A DNA stretch of 20,007 bases from positions 1 to 20,007 of the forward strand of contig ATSW01074015.1 of assembly GCA_000444245.1 (NCBI GenBank), written 5' to 3'. The first letter of the stretch is position 1. The number at the start of each line of letters is the position of its first letter. Source of the DNA: Botryllus schlosseri (taxonomy: Eukaryota; Chordata; Ascidiacea; Stolidobranchia; Styelidae). The notes beneath the pieces were generated by a model. The model was not told the origin of the DNA, ran no database searches, and saw only the letters and a list, made by a program, of their open reading frames with translations. Positions 12,001 through 16,777 of this stretch are shown here, piece by piece. The translations under genes and the position numbers were made by a program.

Positions 12001-13296
12001 TTTAGGTCAAAAAATCGGCCTGGTGATAACTTACAACTGTTGATATTTAAAGTTCTTTTGAATCCTCCACTAGTTGCTGACGATCACCCCCGATGAGCGT
12101 CAGTCTACATTATCACAGCTTATTTCAATATGAATATATTATTCAATTGTATATTGAAGTTCTGTACCTCCAGGAATATCTTCAGATAGATGGAAAATGG
12201 GCAGACCATACTGTACGTTAAATTCAAAAATATTCCAAAACTGCCACTCTGACGCAGACAATTCAACTGCATTCTAATTTCAAGGCAGAGCTCAGATCTC
12301 AACTCTGATAGCTACGGTGATAAACCCTAACAATCAGACACAACACCTTTGGAGTTGAAAGTGTTTTACAGCAGGACAGTTATCCAAGTGTTGAGCATTA
12401 ATCTGGAATCTTAATGTGGATTTCAAAGAACATGAGTGCAGCTGGGTGAAAATTGGTAAATGGTCCCGTGAAATTCATGCACATTTCATGAATGATTAAC
12501 CCATTTCACGAAACTTTCAGGACGATGTTGACGTTTCATGTCTTGATGGTGATGAATAACAATCAGATTCCATGGATGCATCTAGTATTGGGTTGGGTTT
12601 TCTGTGTTCACAATGTTCACATGTCATGTACGAATTTATATCAAGTAGCCTAATTGAATTGTATCTTCGCATCAACATAAACCCTAACATTGTCAGCTGA
12701 CACTCATTAGGGGTGATTGTGAGTGGAGAACAGAAAAGAACATATATCAGCAATCATTACCTCTTTCCACAATTTTTCCTAAATTTCATAGTCTTCAAAA
12801 GACGACACCGCAAGAGCTGAGTTACAACATGCAATGCAAGCAGAATATAGTGTTTAGAATCTGACCTATTCTATAGGCCTAACAAATATATAACTGTTGC
12901 TTGCTGGAAACATGATGCATGCATGCCTGGCAAGACAACCGCAAACTAACAAACACACAATGACACAAACATAAATTGACATAGTCTGTGAACAATGGCC
13001 GGCGACATACCGGCAAATTTCGAGCAGGTCTGTTAATCATTGCAAATCAAATAAATTATATAAGGTAGATTACAATGAACATTGACAATACTTCTATGTT
13101 ATAGCTACACTTGCATATCCTTTTATGTTATTCTGTGCGACTTTTCATTTAGTGTGCATACCTCAAAAACATGAAAGGGCCAGCCCTTATCACTTCAACA
13201 ACAGGCAGAAAACGAATTCGTTCCGCCTATGGTATCTCATATAATTCTTACCTGGTTTATCTTCGATTTCACGTTCCTCTGGTCAAGCGAAGACAT
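1..13296 (-). CDS. PLEKHM1: PLEKHM1-like RUN-domain adaptor gene, 5' portion (seven candidate exons, runs off left edge)
   Basis: Spliced host gene read from 13296 downward. Six well-supported exons join in frame (introns after exons 1-4 are phase 0, after exons 5 and 6 phase 2), giving about 250 residues. Residues 16 to about 195 form a RUN domain: NLAQLVKELQ and AAFIHGLK (residues 16-57), KPQFWNIICKISHTE (58-92), IGKCRAWLRLTLND (103-116), then LPFDLSCNSSILNDWTKTPL and DPLYK. From memory, human PLEKHM1 has FIHGL, GRCRAWLRLALND and SAILNEWTLTPLALSG at the same places and in the same order. PLEKHM1 acts on late endosomes and lysosomes, where its RUN domain binds Arl8 and its C-terminal half binds Rab7 and the autophagy/HOPS machinery. 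The PH and zinc-binding domains are not in the window. Another RUN protein (RUFY, RUBCN) fits less well because of the ILNDW..TPLEL segment. Introns are 2157, 104, 1503, 5575, 382 and about 2780 bp. Confidence 0.87.
888..1079. mobile_element. hAT-type MITE with CAATGTTCCCTCTA ends
   Basis: 192 bp bounded by imperfect terminal inverted repeats: CAATGTTCCCTCTA on the left and its complement TAGAGGGGACATTG on the right. The flanks are CAGGGGGG and CAGGGGGC, an 8-bp duplication with one difference. The interior repeats CTGCGCA/GCGCACGA blocks, typical of non-autonomous members of the widespread hAT group with CARTGTTCCCTCTAA ends. No coding capacity. Confidence 0.8.
1451..1802 (-). mobile_element. 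hAT-type MITE of the GACTCGAGTC family, internally deleted copy
   Basis: 352 bp flanked by a perfect 8-bp duplication TTACATAA (1443-1450 and 1803-1810). The ends are GGTTGTAACCAAGTCACAAG and, on the right, GAGTCATTACAACCCTG. Both subterminal zones are built from TGACTCGAGTCA-like units. The unique centre is the reverse complement of the centre of the copy at 14988-15579 (around ATAAATGCGAACCATTCGAT there), so this copy lies in the opposite orientation and has lost part of the middle. The left tip is one or two bases degenerate. Confidence 0.9.
1967..2710 (+). mobile_element. Outer hAT-type MITE of the GACTCGAGTC family, split by a second copy
   Basis: Left part 1967-2068 starts CAGGGTTGCGATGGCTAGAG and contains CACGATTTTTCTG as in the 14988-15579 copy. 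Right part 2566-2710 ends GTGACTTGGTCACAACCCAG. The flanks CTTCAACC (1959-1966) and CTTAAACA (2711-2718) agree at six of eight bases, as an old duplication would. Between the two parts sits a nearly whole copy of the same family (2069-2565). Two left ends and two right ends in the order left-left-right-right show nesting rather than tandem duplication. Confidence 0.75.
2069..2565 (+). mobile_element. Inner GACTCGAGTC-family hAT MITE inserted in a relative
   Basis: 497 bp starting CAGGGTTGTAATGACTCGAG and ending ACTTGGTTACAACCCTG. The flanks TACTAGGA (2061-2068) and GACTCGGA (2566-2573) match at six of eight. The interior follows the 14988-15579 copy throughout (ACAGTAAAGTTCCCAC, GATACTTGAAAAATAGG, GACTCGGTGATGAATTG). 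It is less diverged at the ends than its host copy, which fits a later insertion. Confidence 0.8.
2824..2964 (-). CDS. PLEKHM1: Exon 6 of PLEKHM1-like gene (linker after RUN domain)
   Basis: 141 bp, acceptor cttttcatcgaag, donor GGAAA|gtaagg. The frame imposed by the phase-2 end of exon 5 is open and reads TNNNRTPSTGRSIFKHRGSA followed by PALLGVDIASRSLPSITAEE and WSKKYG. Serine, threonine and basic residues dominate at first, as expected for the disordered linker that follows RUN in PLEKHM1. No family motif was recognised, so the call rests on splice signals, phase continuity and raised G+C. A longer minus-strand frame also crosses it but does not fit the phase. Confidence 0.72.
2965..3346 (-). 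other. Intron 5, with possible one-ended transposon fragment
   Basis: 382-bp intron between exons 6 and 5 with gtgagt donor and aag acceptor. At 3033-3085 it holds CAGGGCTAGGCGTAATCGAG followed by CCGAGTCGTTCG and AGTACTAGGCTTCGAGTC, which resembles the end of a hAT-type element. A similar string lies at 18547-18616. The opposite end was not found. The rest is AT-rich and featureless. Confidence 0.45.
3347..3507 (-). CDS. PLEKHM1: Exon 5 of PLEKHM1-like gene (end of RUN domain)
   Basis: 161 bp, entering in phase 0 after a ttattattttcag acceptor and leaving in phase 2 at TTGAA|gtgagt. It encodes SDIFLRHLNGIEALPFDLSC then NSSILNDWTKTPLELAGLVP, ending near DPLYKVLKL. The other two frames contain early stops. 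Human PLEKHM1 reads [22 protein letters not shown] then TLTPLALSGL at this point (recalled), which sets this gene apart from RUFY-type RUN proteins. A 5.6-kb intron separates it from exon 4. G+C is clearly higher than in the surrounding introns. Confidence 0.94.
6510..7271. mobile_element. Non-autonomous DNA element with GGCAAGTT ends and 11-bp flanking repeat
   Basis: 762 bp with left end GGGCAAGTTCTTG and right end CAATAACTTGCCGT, an inverted match over GGCAAGTTMTTG. The same 11 bases AATAATGACTA occur on both sides (6499-6509 and 7272-7282). GCAACTTTT recurs near both ends (about 6531, 6634 and 7210), as subterminal protein-binding repeats often do. Two imperfect copies of a 21-23-bp unit containing TTCGATTTTTC lie at 6661-6704. 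There is no transposase. The duplication is longer than the 8 bp of hAT; 9-11 bp would suit a MULE-type enzyme, but the class is not established. Confidence 0.65.
7008..7194. repeat. Long inverted repeat (hairpin) of a dispersed family, copy A
   Basis: Left arm 7008-7089 and right arm 7100-7194 are near-perfect inverted copies around a 10-base centre (7090-7099). Paired blocks include TATACAATGTT, CCAATTCTCTACTAG, TTGCTGACGATT, GTCAGCCGAAAA and GGTTCATTTCA. The right arm has about 13 extra bases (ACCCCTGACGAGT). It lies inside the GGCAAGTT element. A single strand of it could fold into a stem of roughly 80 bp. Confidence 0.92.
8317..8889 (+). mobile_element. Non-autonomous hAT element carrying a transposase C-terminus, copy 1
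   Basis: 573 bp beginning TATGGCGATTTTTTTGACAT, a variant of the TAGGGCGATTTTTTTGA end of the copy at 11243-12022. The flanks GTCATAAC (8309-8316) and GTCACAAC (8890-8897) differ at one of eight bases. The right tip is degenerate. The interior is homologous to the second copy from the T-rich start through TTTATAGGCCTACC and GGCCCATTGTCTGCT to the transposase remnant. Confidence 0.75.
8639..8821 (+). pseudogene. hAT transposase C-terminal dimerisation-domain remnant, copy 1
   Basis: About 60 residues in one frame. They contain the hallmark of the hAT C-terminal dimerisation region: PTTAAVERSFSILGKLL, then KNRHFLPGNVGDYLQLLYYN, then a stop. In whole transposases this end follows several hundred residues including the BED zinc finger and the RNase H-like catalytic core; none of that precedes it here. 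A stop lies in the same frame just upstream (TTG TGA near 8617). The remnant cannot transpose anything by itself. Confidence 0.88.
9083..9256 (-). CDS. PLEKHM1: Exon 4 of PLEKHM1-like gene (RUN domain core, GKCRAWLRLTLND)
   Basis: 174 bp, exactly 58 codons, acceptor cgtctag and donor TAT|gtaagt, phase 0 on both sides. It opens VDELKFITTRIGKCRAWLRL and ends YGLFLDGEY. The GKCRAWLRLTLNDS block is the best conserved signature of PLEKHM1-type RUN domains. The family GRCRAW motif has K for the first R here, a conservative change; both basic positions are thought to contact Arl8 in the human protein. The 60-nt stretch after it (SYLSMILSREHKSL..YSSYGLF) matches the region that reads SLL..YYxxxALL in relatives. 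Confidence 0.94.
10222..10709. repeat. Inverted-repeat element, copy B, interrupted by a LINE tail
   Basis: The left arm (about 10222-10262) reads TATATTCATATTGAAATTAA followed by CCCAGTTTGTG. The right arm resumes at about 10367 with GATTGTTGATATACAATGAT, stops after GTTGCTG at 10408, and continues at 10644 with GATTACCGCTGATGAGTGTC. Joined across the gap it follows the right arm of copy A. The interrupting 235 bp are the 3' end of a LINE in minus orientation. Confidence 0.75.
10409..10643 (-). mobile_element. 5'-truncated LINE 3' end, copy 1 (minus orientation)
   Basis: Read on the minus strand it contains GTCGCTTGCTTTTTT, GCATGCCTCCTCTTCACA, CCAAGGCGGGTGTCTGATTC, TCGACGCCTTCCTATC, then TTTTCATTGTATCGCATTTT and a tail with repeated TTTCTAATAAA. 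The same series appears in the copies at 14152, 16449 and 17780. Only the 3' untranslated end is kept. Clear target duplications were not seen; GTAGTCT and GTAGATT near the junctions are a weak candidate. Confidence 0.8.
10760..10864 (-). CDS. PLEKHM1: Exon 3 of PLEKHM1-like gene (RUN domain)
   Basis: 105 bp, 35 codons, phase 0 at both ends. The acceptor is ttatttcag and the donor AGG|gtaagc. It begins PSYFEKDPGRSKKSLPKPQF and continues WNIICKISHTETIKR. The basic loop followed by a proline-flanked FW pair corresponds to the PLEKHM1 stretch KPLPQPVFWPLLKAVTHK (recalled). Its intron towards exon 4 holds an inverted-repeat element interrupted by a LINE tail, whose right arm ends only about 50 bp from this exon. 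Confidence 0.9.
10865..10968 (-). other. Intron 2 of the PLEKHM1-like gene (104 bp)
   Basis: The only short intron seen, gtagat donor and ttatttcag acceptor, between exons 2 and 3 which both begin and end in phase 0. It is free of repeats, in contrast with the kilobase-sized neighbours. Confidence 0.85.
10969..11094 (-). CDS. PLEKHM1: Exon 2 of PLEKHM1-like gene (RUN domain, first helices)
   Basis: 126 bp, 42 codons, phase 0 at both ends, between a tgacag acceptor and AAG|gtagat donor. It encodes NLAQLVKELQ at its start and CNIFEAAFIHGLK at its end. This matches the opening helix of PLEKHM1 RUN domains (VKALQKQY then LEAVFIHGL in human, recalled). The histidine in FIHGL (residue 54 here) belongs, as far as I recall, to the Arl8-binding surface of the human protein. 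The donor gtagat is weaker than its neighbours, but the intron after it is only 104 bp. Confidence 0.9.
11243..12022 (+). mobile_element. Non-autonomous hAT element carrying a transposase C-terminus, copy 2
   Basis: 780 bp flanked by a perfect 8-bp duplication GTGATAAC (11235-11242 and 12023-12030). The ends are TAGGGCGATTTTTTTGA and, on the right, TCAAAAAATCGGCCTG, imperfect inverted repeats fitting the hAT rule of CAG/TAG termini. The interior matches 8317-8889 and includes a more worn transposase C-terminus. The last 270 bp (11750-12022) have no counterpart in copy 1. Confidence 0.93.
11551..11748 (+). pseudogene. hAT transposase C-terminal remnant, copy 2, internally deleted
   Basis: A 65-codon frame containing SYIKKYMMKDCDVDTIVRMK, then SSFFSIIGTLLSKDRHFLPQ and NVGKYLSLYYN. 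The FSIIGTLL..RHFLPQNVGKYL part is the hAT dimerisation motif. Compared with copy 1 it lacks the residues between KQHG and the FSI motif, including most of PTTAAVERS. Its N-terminal half aligns with DNA upstream of the frame in copy 1. It cannot be a working transposase. Confidence 0.82.
12680..12766 (-). repeat. Inverted-repeat family arm, copy D
   Basis: On the minus strand it reads GATTGCTGATATATGTTCTT then CTCCACTCACAATCACCCC and TAATGAGTGTCAGCTGACA, following the right arm of copy A. It points towards copy C, 500 bp away, so C and D could form the two arms of one larger element. Confidence 0.65.
13252..13296 (-). CDS. PLEKHM1: Exon 1 (coding part) of PLEKHM1-like gene, start codon to first donor
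   Basis: Encodes 15 residues, MSSLDQRNVKSKINQ, ending exactly on a codon at CAG|gtaaga. The next exon starts in phase 0 with NLAQLVKELQ, as PLEKHM1-type proteins continue after a short leader. The start was chosen because A at -3 (aaaaagATG) is favourable and the length suits the family. The frame stays open upstream to another ATG at 13614, so a longer N-terminus cannot be excluded. The donor is strong; the start is an inference. Confidence 0.62.
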
Positions 13297-13614
13297 CTTT
13301 TTAAATCCTGGACTATGGTAGTAATATAAATAACAAGCAATGTAGTACCAGACAACGCAAGCAGCACCAGTAAATAAGGGTATATACTTCGCAGACAACC
13401 AGAATACGACTGGACTGACTAAGAGTAAGTGAGTAATCTCTCTTCTGTGGTTTGTTTGGAGTTGACGCTCGAGTGAATACGAGTCACGCGATGTGATTAT
13501 GTAACTTTGGTCGCCTGACCGGAGGCGTCGTGTATAGTATACGAAGTAAACGTAAAAGGAATGATGAAAATGTCGAGCGGGAAACGCCATTGCATTCCTG
13601 TGGATTCGCAACAC
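13297..13614 (-). other. Presumed 5' leader of the PLEKHM1-like gene, open in frame with exon 1
   Basis: Upstream of the chosen start the same frame remains open to an ATG at 13614, adding about 106 residues with a hydrophobic, tyrosine-rich stretch (LLLVSPVVFWLSAKYIPLF and onwards) just before MSSLDQ. Nothing in PLEKHM1 relatives resembles it, so it is more likely 5' UTR that happens to lack stops. The segment is CpG-richer than the introns, in keeping with a promoter-proximal region. Confidence 0.4.
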
Positions 13615-14151
13615 TCCAAGTATTTAGAGCATTTTGTGTTTCACAACTGGCATCACTGTGATCTGTGATGGTGCGAAAAGTCGTACCCTGTTGAAATTGA
13701 AAACGGGTCAACACGTCTGCAGCTACGGATTACTTCCATTTATCTCTATTGTCTCGTGTCGCGTATCGGCGGGCATTGCCGAATAGTAGAATTAATCGGT
13801 TTCACAATACAATGGAACACATGCGAGCTGTGGCATTACTGGCTTTGCACTCGCGTCACTCGGTTCACGCTCTGTTTCTTATATAAAGCACTCTTTTCCT
13901 GCTAGTTATCAACTTTTGATTATTGTACTTGATATACAGATCAATCAGATGCTCAGAACTACCAGACAAAGGACTTGATACAAGTCTTACCAACCAGACA
14001 TTTCGTTCTTCAAAGTAGGATACTGAGAGAGTGTTGGTTTCAACTACATAGCGAAAAACTGCTGCTAGTCCAATGTTCAATATTGTATCACCTTGAATGT
14101 TTTTTCGATAAATATATGCTTCATAACGAAACAGTTTCACCGAATCTGACT
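13615..14151. other. Upstream flank of the PLEKHM1-like gene
   Basis: No exon or repeat was recognised. It holds the TATA-like box at 13879-13888 and a CpG-richer part at about 13740-13860. Overlapping short frames on both strands show no family resemblance. Confidence 0.4.
13879..13888 (-). promoter_or_regulatory. TATA-like box upstream of the PLEKHM1-like gene
   Basis: On the minus strand the sequence reads CTTTATATAA, about 585 bp above the chosen start codon. It is an isolated match with no other promoter evidence, and because the box is nearly symmetrical it could equally serve the plus strand. Confidence 0.18.
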
Positions 14152-14979
14152 ACTGACCTAAGGTGGGTGTCTGATCCTAAAGCAGGGCCCCAAGCAGGCC
14201 TATTATCAAAAATGGATTGCGCATATTGTGAACTTGCAGGGCCAACCAAAAATTCGATTAGGCTAGCCTGGCCGCAACACTTGAGATGTGATGACTAAAA
14301 TTTCAGTTCCGACTCATTGGCAGATCCATGAGCCAGTCAAATTTTGGTAGATCTTCGTACACTGCAATAAAGCAAAAGAATTTGCGATGGATTTATCAAA
14401 AGTAAAAATTTTCTACACGCTTTGCGCAAAATGTTGTCACTAGATGTCTTGCTTTTAATATTGTTTTTGTTACCCCTTTGTGAAAATGAAAGAACGCCTA
14501 ATGACAAATGTATCAGATTGAGTCTAACTATATTCGCGATTACGAGACAAAGTGTCGTTCAATATAATGCGACCTTGCGTTTGCGCTCACAGAAAGACCG
14601 TCGACAACGAAACCTAGGCACAAAATGATTGACGCATGTTGGTGAAAGCTTTCGATATCGATATGTCCAGGCGCCGAATAGTCCAGTCCTTGCAAACTGA
14701 GCCCAGCGATATACAGCAGGCCCGCAACATAGTCAAATGGAAACATTATTGACCTATGAACATCGAAAAATTTTCGCGCTTGGTGCGGCTAGTGGCCCGC
14801 GCAATTGTTCGTCAATCAAATGTGACCTTTTGGCTGAAAAGGTTGGCCACCCCTGTTCTAAAGGCTACTCCAAGTTGTTTCGACACATTCCTATCTTTCA
14901 TTGTAAGCAGTCTTGTGATGTTTGGGAACGATGAAAATATTATTAAACCTGATTGATGACTGACTGACTGATTGATTAA
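14152..14979 (+). mobile_element. LINE 3' end, copy 2, split by a hAT element, with TGAT/TGAC tail
   Basis: Left part 14152-14182 reads CCTAAGGTGGGTGTCTGATC. The right part resumes at 14864 with GCTACTCCAAGTTGTTTCGA, CATTCCTATCTTTCATTG and GGGAACGATGAAAATATTAT, ending in a microsatellite-like tail of TGAT and TGAC units (14951-14979). This matches the complement of 17780-17910 almost base for base once the hAT and one target copy are removed. A simple-repeat tail is normal for CR1/L2-like non-LTR elements. Confidence 0.85.
14183..14855. mobile_element. hAT-type element inserted in LINE copy 2
   Basis: 673 bp starting CAGGGCCCCAAGCAGG and ending TTGGCCACCCCTG; the complement of the end, CAGGGGTGGCCAACCTTTTC then AGCCAAAAGG, is typical of a common hAT group. 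The flanks TCCTAAAG (14175-14182) and TTCTAAAG (14856-14863) differ at one base of eight. Removing the element restores an uninterrupted LINE tail. The left end is a poor inverted match to the right. No transposase motif was recognised inside. Confidence 0.85.
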
Positions 14980-14987
14980 CCTGACAT

Positions 14988-15579
14988 CAGGGTTGTAATG
15001 ACTCGAGTCATGACTCGACTCGAGTCCGACTCGAGTCACGATTTTCTGATGACTCGACTTGACTCGAGTAATTTTCACAAAATTCAGAAATGACTCGATT
15101 CGAATCGAGTCAATGTGTATTGACTCGACTTGGACTCGAGTCATTGCGCATGACTCGAACCAAGTCATATGACTCGAGACTCAGACTTCAAAGACCGACA
15201 ATTCATTGTATTTTCGTAGAATAATAAAGTTACCACGCAATTGGGATCTCGACTATTGGTACTGGTACTTGAAAATGCGACAAGGAACTGATAAAAGTGA
15301 CGAAAATTAGTATGTTATAAATGCGAACCATTCGATATCACCAAACATGAATCTGACAGGAATCTGACAGGAATCTGACAGGAATCTGAGCAGTCAGCAC
15401 AATGACTTGGACTCGACTCGAGTCATAGTACCGTGACTCGGACTCGAGCCTATTTTCGTTGACTTGGACTCGGACTTGACTCGGTGGTGAATTGAAAATG
15501 ACTCGACTTGACTCGAGTCAAAACTGTAAAACAGAGATTGACTTGTGACTCGATGCCTTGTGACTTGGTTACAACCCTG
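14988..15579 (+). mobile_element. hAT-type MITE of the GACTCGAGTC family, best preserved copy
   Basis: 592 bp with ends CAGGGTTGTAATGACTCGAG and GTGACTTGGTTACAACCCTG and a perfect 8-bp duplication CCTGACAT (14980-14987 and 15580-15587). Subterminal zones (about 130 bp left, 180 bp right) consist of TGACTCGAGTCA and half-units; the centre is ordinary AT-rich sequence. It landed immediately after the tail of LINE copy 2. No open frame of note; copies at 1451, 1967 and 2069 are relatives. Confidence 0.95.
15349..15389 (+). repeat. 11-bp tandem repeat, 3.7 units
   Basis: GAATCTGACAG repeated three times exactly, followed by eight bases of a fourth unit. It sits in the centre of the MITE at 14988-15579 and is absent from the relatives at 1451 and 2069, so it probably arose by slippage in this copy. 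Confidence 0.95.
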
Positions 15580-15587
15580 CCTGACAT

Positions 15588-16448
15588 CAATTCCCTAAAA
15601 AGGCTAGCGATCTTCTGACCTATTCAGTCTTCAACTTCAAAATGCTCTCACGTACCCTCGCGGAATATTACGGATATTCTATCACCTCTAGAGCTCGATG
15701 GATAACAATTTTATTTACAAATTCAACGGCACTTGAGTCAAATTCCATTTGTTTCCGGGCATATGGGCTTGGATTTGGTTCTGATATGATGCTGGGGATT
15801 ACTCTGGATAATAATTGGCTTTCGGACTTGAATGTAAAATTCGGAGCAGGACTTGATTTTATAATATTAGATCTTTGCTTGTATCTGAAATTCACGTCCA
15901 GATTGAAATTCCGCTGCCGTAAAGGTTTCCCTGATGCAGATCTCGGGTTGTAAATTTAGTACGGGAGTTGCTATACACGCAGGACCGATCCGGTGACTTC
16001 ACGGGTAGTGGGTGTGAGATCTCACAATCTCAGATAATTTCAAGCATCTCGCGATATTATGATGTATCTATAGCATTAGGTACTATGGAATTGGACAATC
16101 CCAAAATGAGTCATTCGTACTCTGTAGATTCTTCAGACGTGGGCAACTGGTCACGTATTCGTACTATCATCACTGAATTGAACATCAGCCTGACTTTTAT
16201 TATACGACGGGTCTGAAGTCGATAGAGCGCATCGCCGCGGTGGTTACACTAAATTGCGGTTATGTCGACAATGCATTCCGTAACTAGAGCAACATCAATT
16301 GGTTTTCGTTGTCACAGCAGCATTAATTAGGCCATCAAAGCGGCGAGACTCATCACAGAATGTGCGCATCCGGTTCCAACTCATTATCACCTACCCAATA
16401 TCCTGGAAATGGTCCTATGCAATTAATTGAGGAATTAGGCAACCCGAC
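15588..16448. other. Unassigned stretch with a 103-codon open frame
   Basis: A plus-strand frame at 15642-15953 (begins MLSRTLAEYYGYSITSRARW, ends CRKGFPDADLGL) and an overlapping minus-strand frame at 15668-15895 are both open. Neither resembles a family I know, and two opposed frames suggest chance or an unrecognised repeat. The remainder (15954-16448) shows nothing. Confidence 0.3.
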
Positions 16449-16449
16449 G

Positions 16450-16524
16450 GCCATCCGACAGTCGACGAGCATGATGTCCACATTCAAGTCGAAATACAAG
16501 CAATTACTATTAAATAAATACTAG
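16450..16524 (+). pseudogene. LINE ORF2 C-terminal remnant, copy 3
   Basis: 25 codons ending in TAG: AIRQSTSMMSTFKSKYKQLL then LNKY. It matches the end of the longer remnant in copy 4 (AIRQSSSMSAFKSKYKQFRL). This is the usual C-terminus after the GPxLWNSLP motif in CR1/L2-type elements. Everything upstream has been lost to 5' truncation. Confidence 0.8.
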
Positions 16525-16777
16525 TCCCTCTTCAAGATTACCGAACCACGACCTGACCTATCGATCTCGCCTTCCAGGACATGCCACCCCATTTTTGTCG
16601 CTTGCTTTATTCAATACTATCTTCTTTTACTTTTCATTCAGTCTGCATGCCTCCTCTTTACATGGCCTAAGGCCAAGGTAGGTGTCTGATTCCGTAGACT
16701 ACACCAAGTCGCGTCGACACCTTCCTATCTTTTCATTGTATCGCATTTTTGTGGCGTATTGAACTGATAACAATTAC

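Larger units (their letters stand above)
11166..12171. repeat. Inverted-repeat element, copy C, split by a hAT element
   Basis: A left-arm remnant near 11170-11190 shares AACCCAGTTTGTG with copy B. The right part resumes after the hAT at about 12034 with CTGTTGATATTTAAAGTTCT and runs through CTAGTTGCTGACGATCACCC and TTTCAATATGAATATATTAT to TTCTGTACCTCC, which also marks the outer edge of copy A (6976-6988, reverse). Joining across the hAT, ATTGGTGATAAC then TTACAACTGTTG follows copy B at 10361-10376. Confidence 0.65.
11095..13251 (-). other. Intron 1 of the PLEKHM1-like gene (2.2 kb)
   Basis: gtaaga donor and tgacag acceptor. It contains inverted-repeat copy C split by the hAT element 11243-12022, and the related arm D at 12680-12766. 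Between them, 12172-12679 shows only two short direct matches of ATAAACCCTAACA (12322 and 12677). The part 12767-13251 holds nothing recognisable. Confidence 0.6.

Noticed and set aside
13484-13714. 76-codon minus-strand frame above the PLEKHM1-like start
   Set aside because: It lies in another frame from exon 1, has no recognised domain, and no good donor was seen to link it to exon 2.
14422-14628. Plus-strand frame starting with a signal-peptide-like leucine run
   Set aside because: It lies wholly inside the hAT element 14183-14855, has no cysteine pattern or known family, and is most likely chance.
14951-14979. Possible tandem array of TGAC/TGAT units as an independent microsatellite
   Set aside because: It is the normal simple-repeat tail of the LINE that ends there, so it is described with that element.
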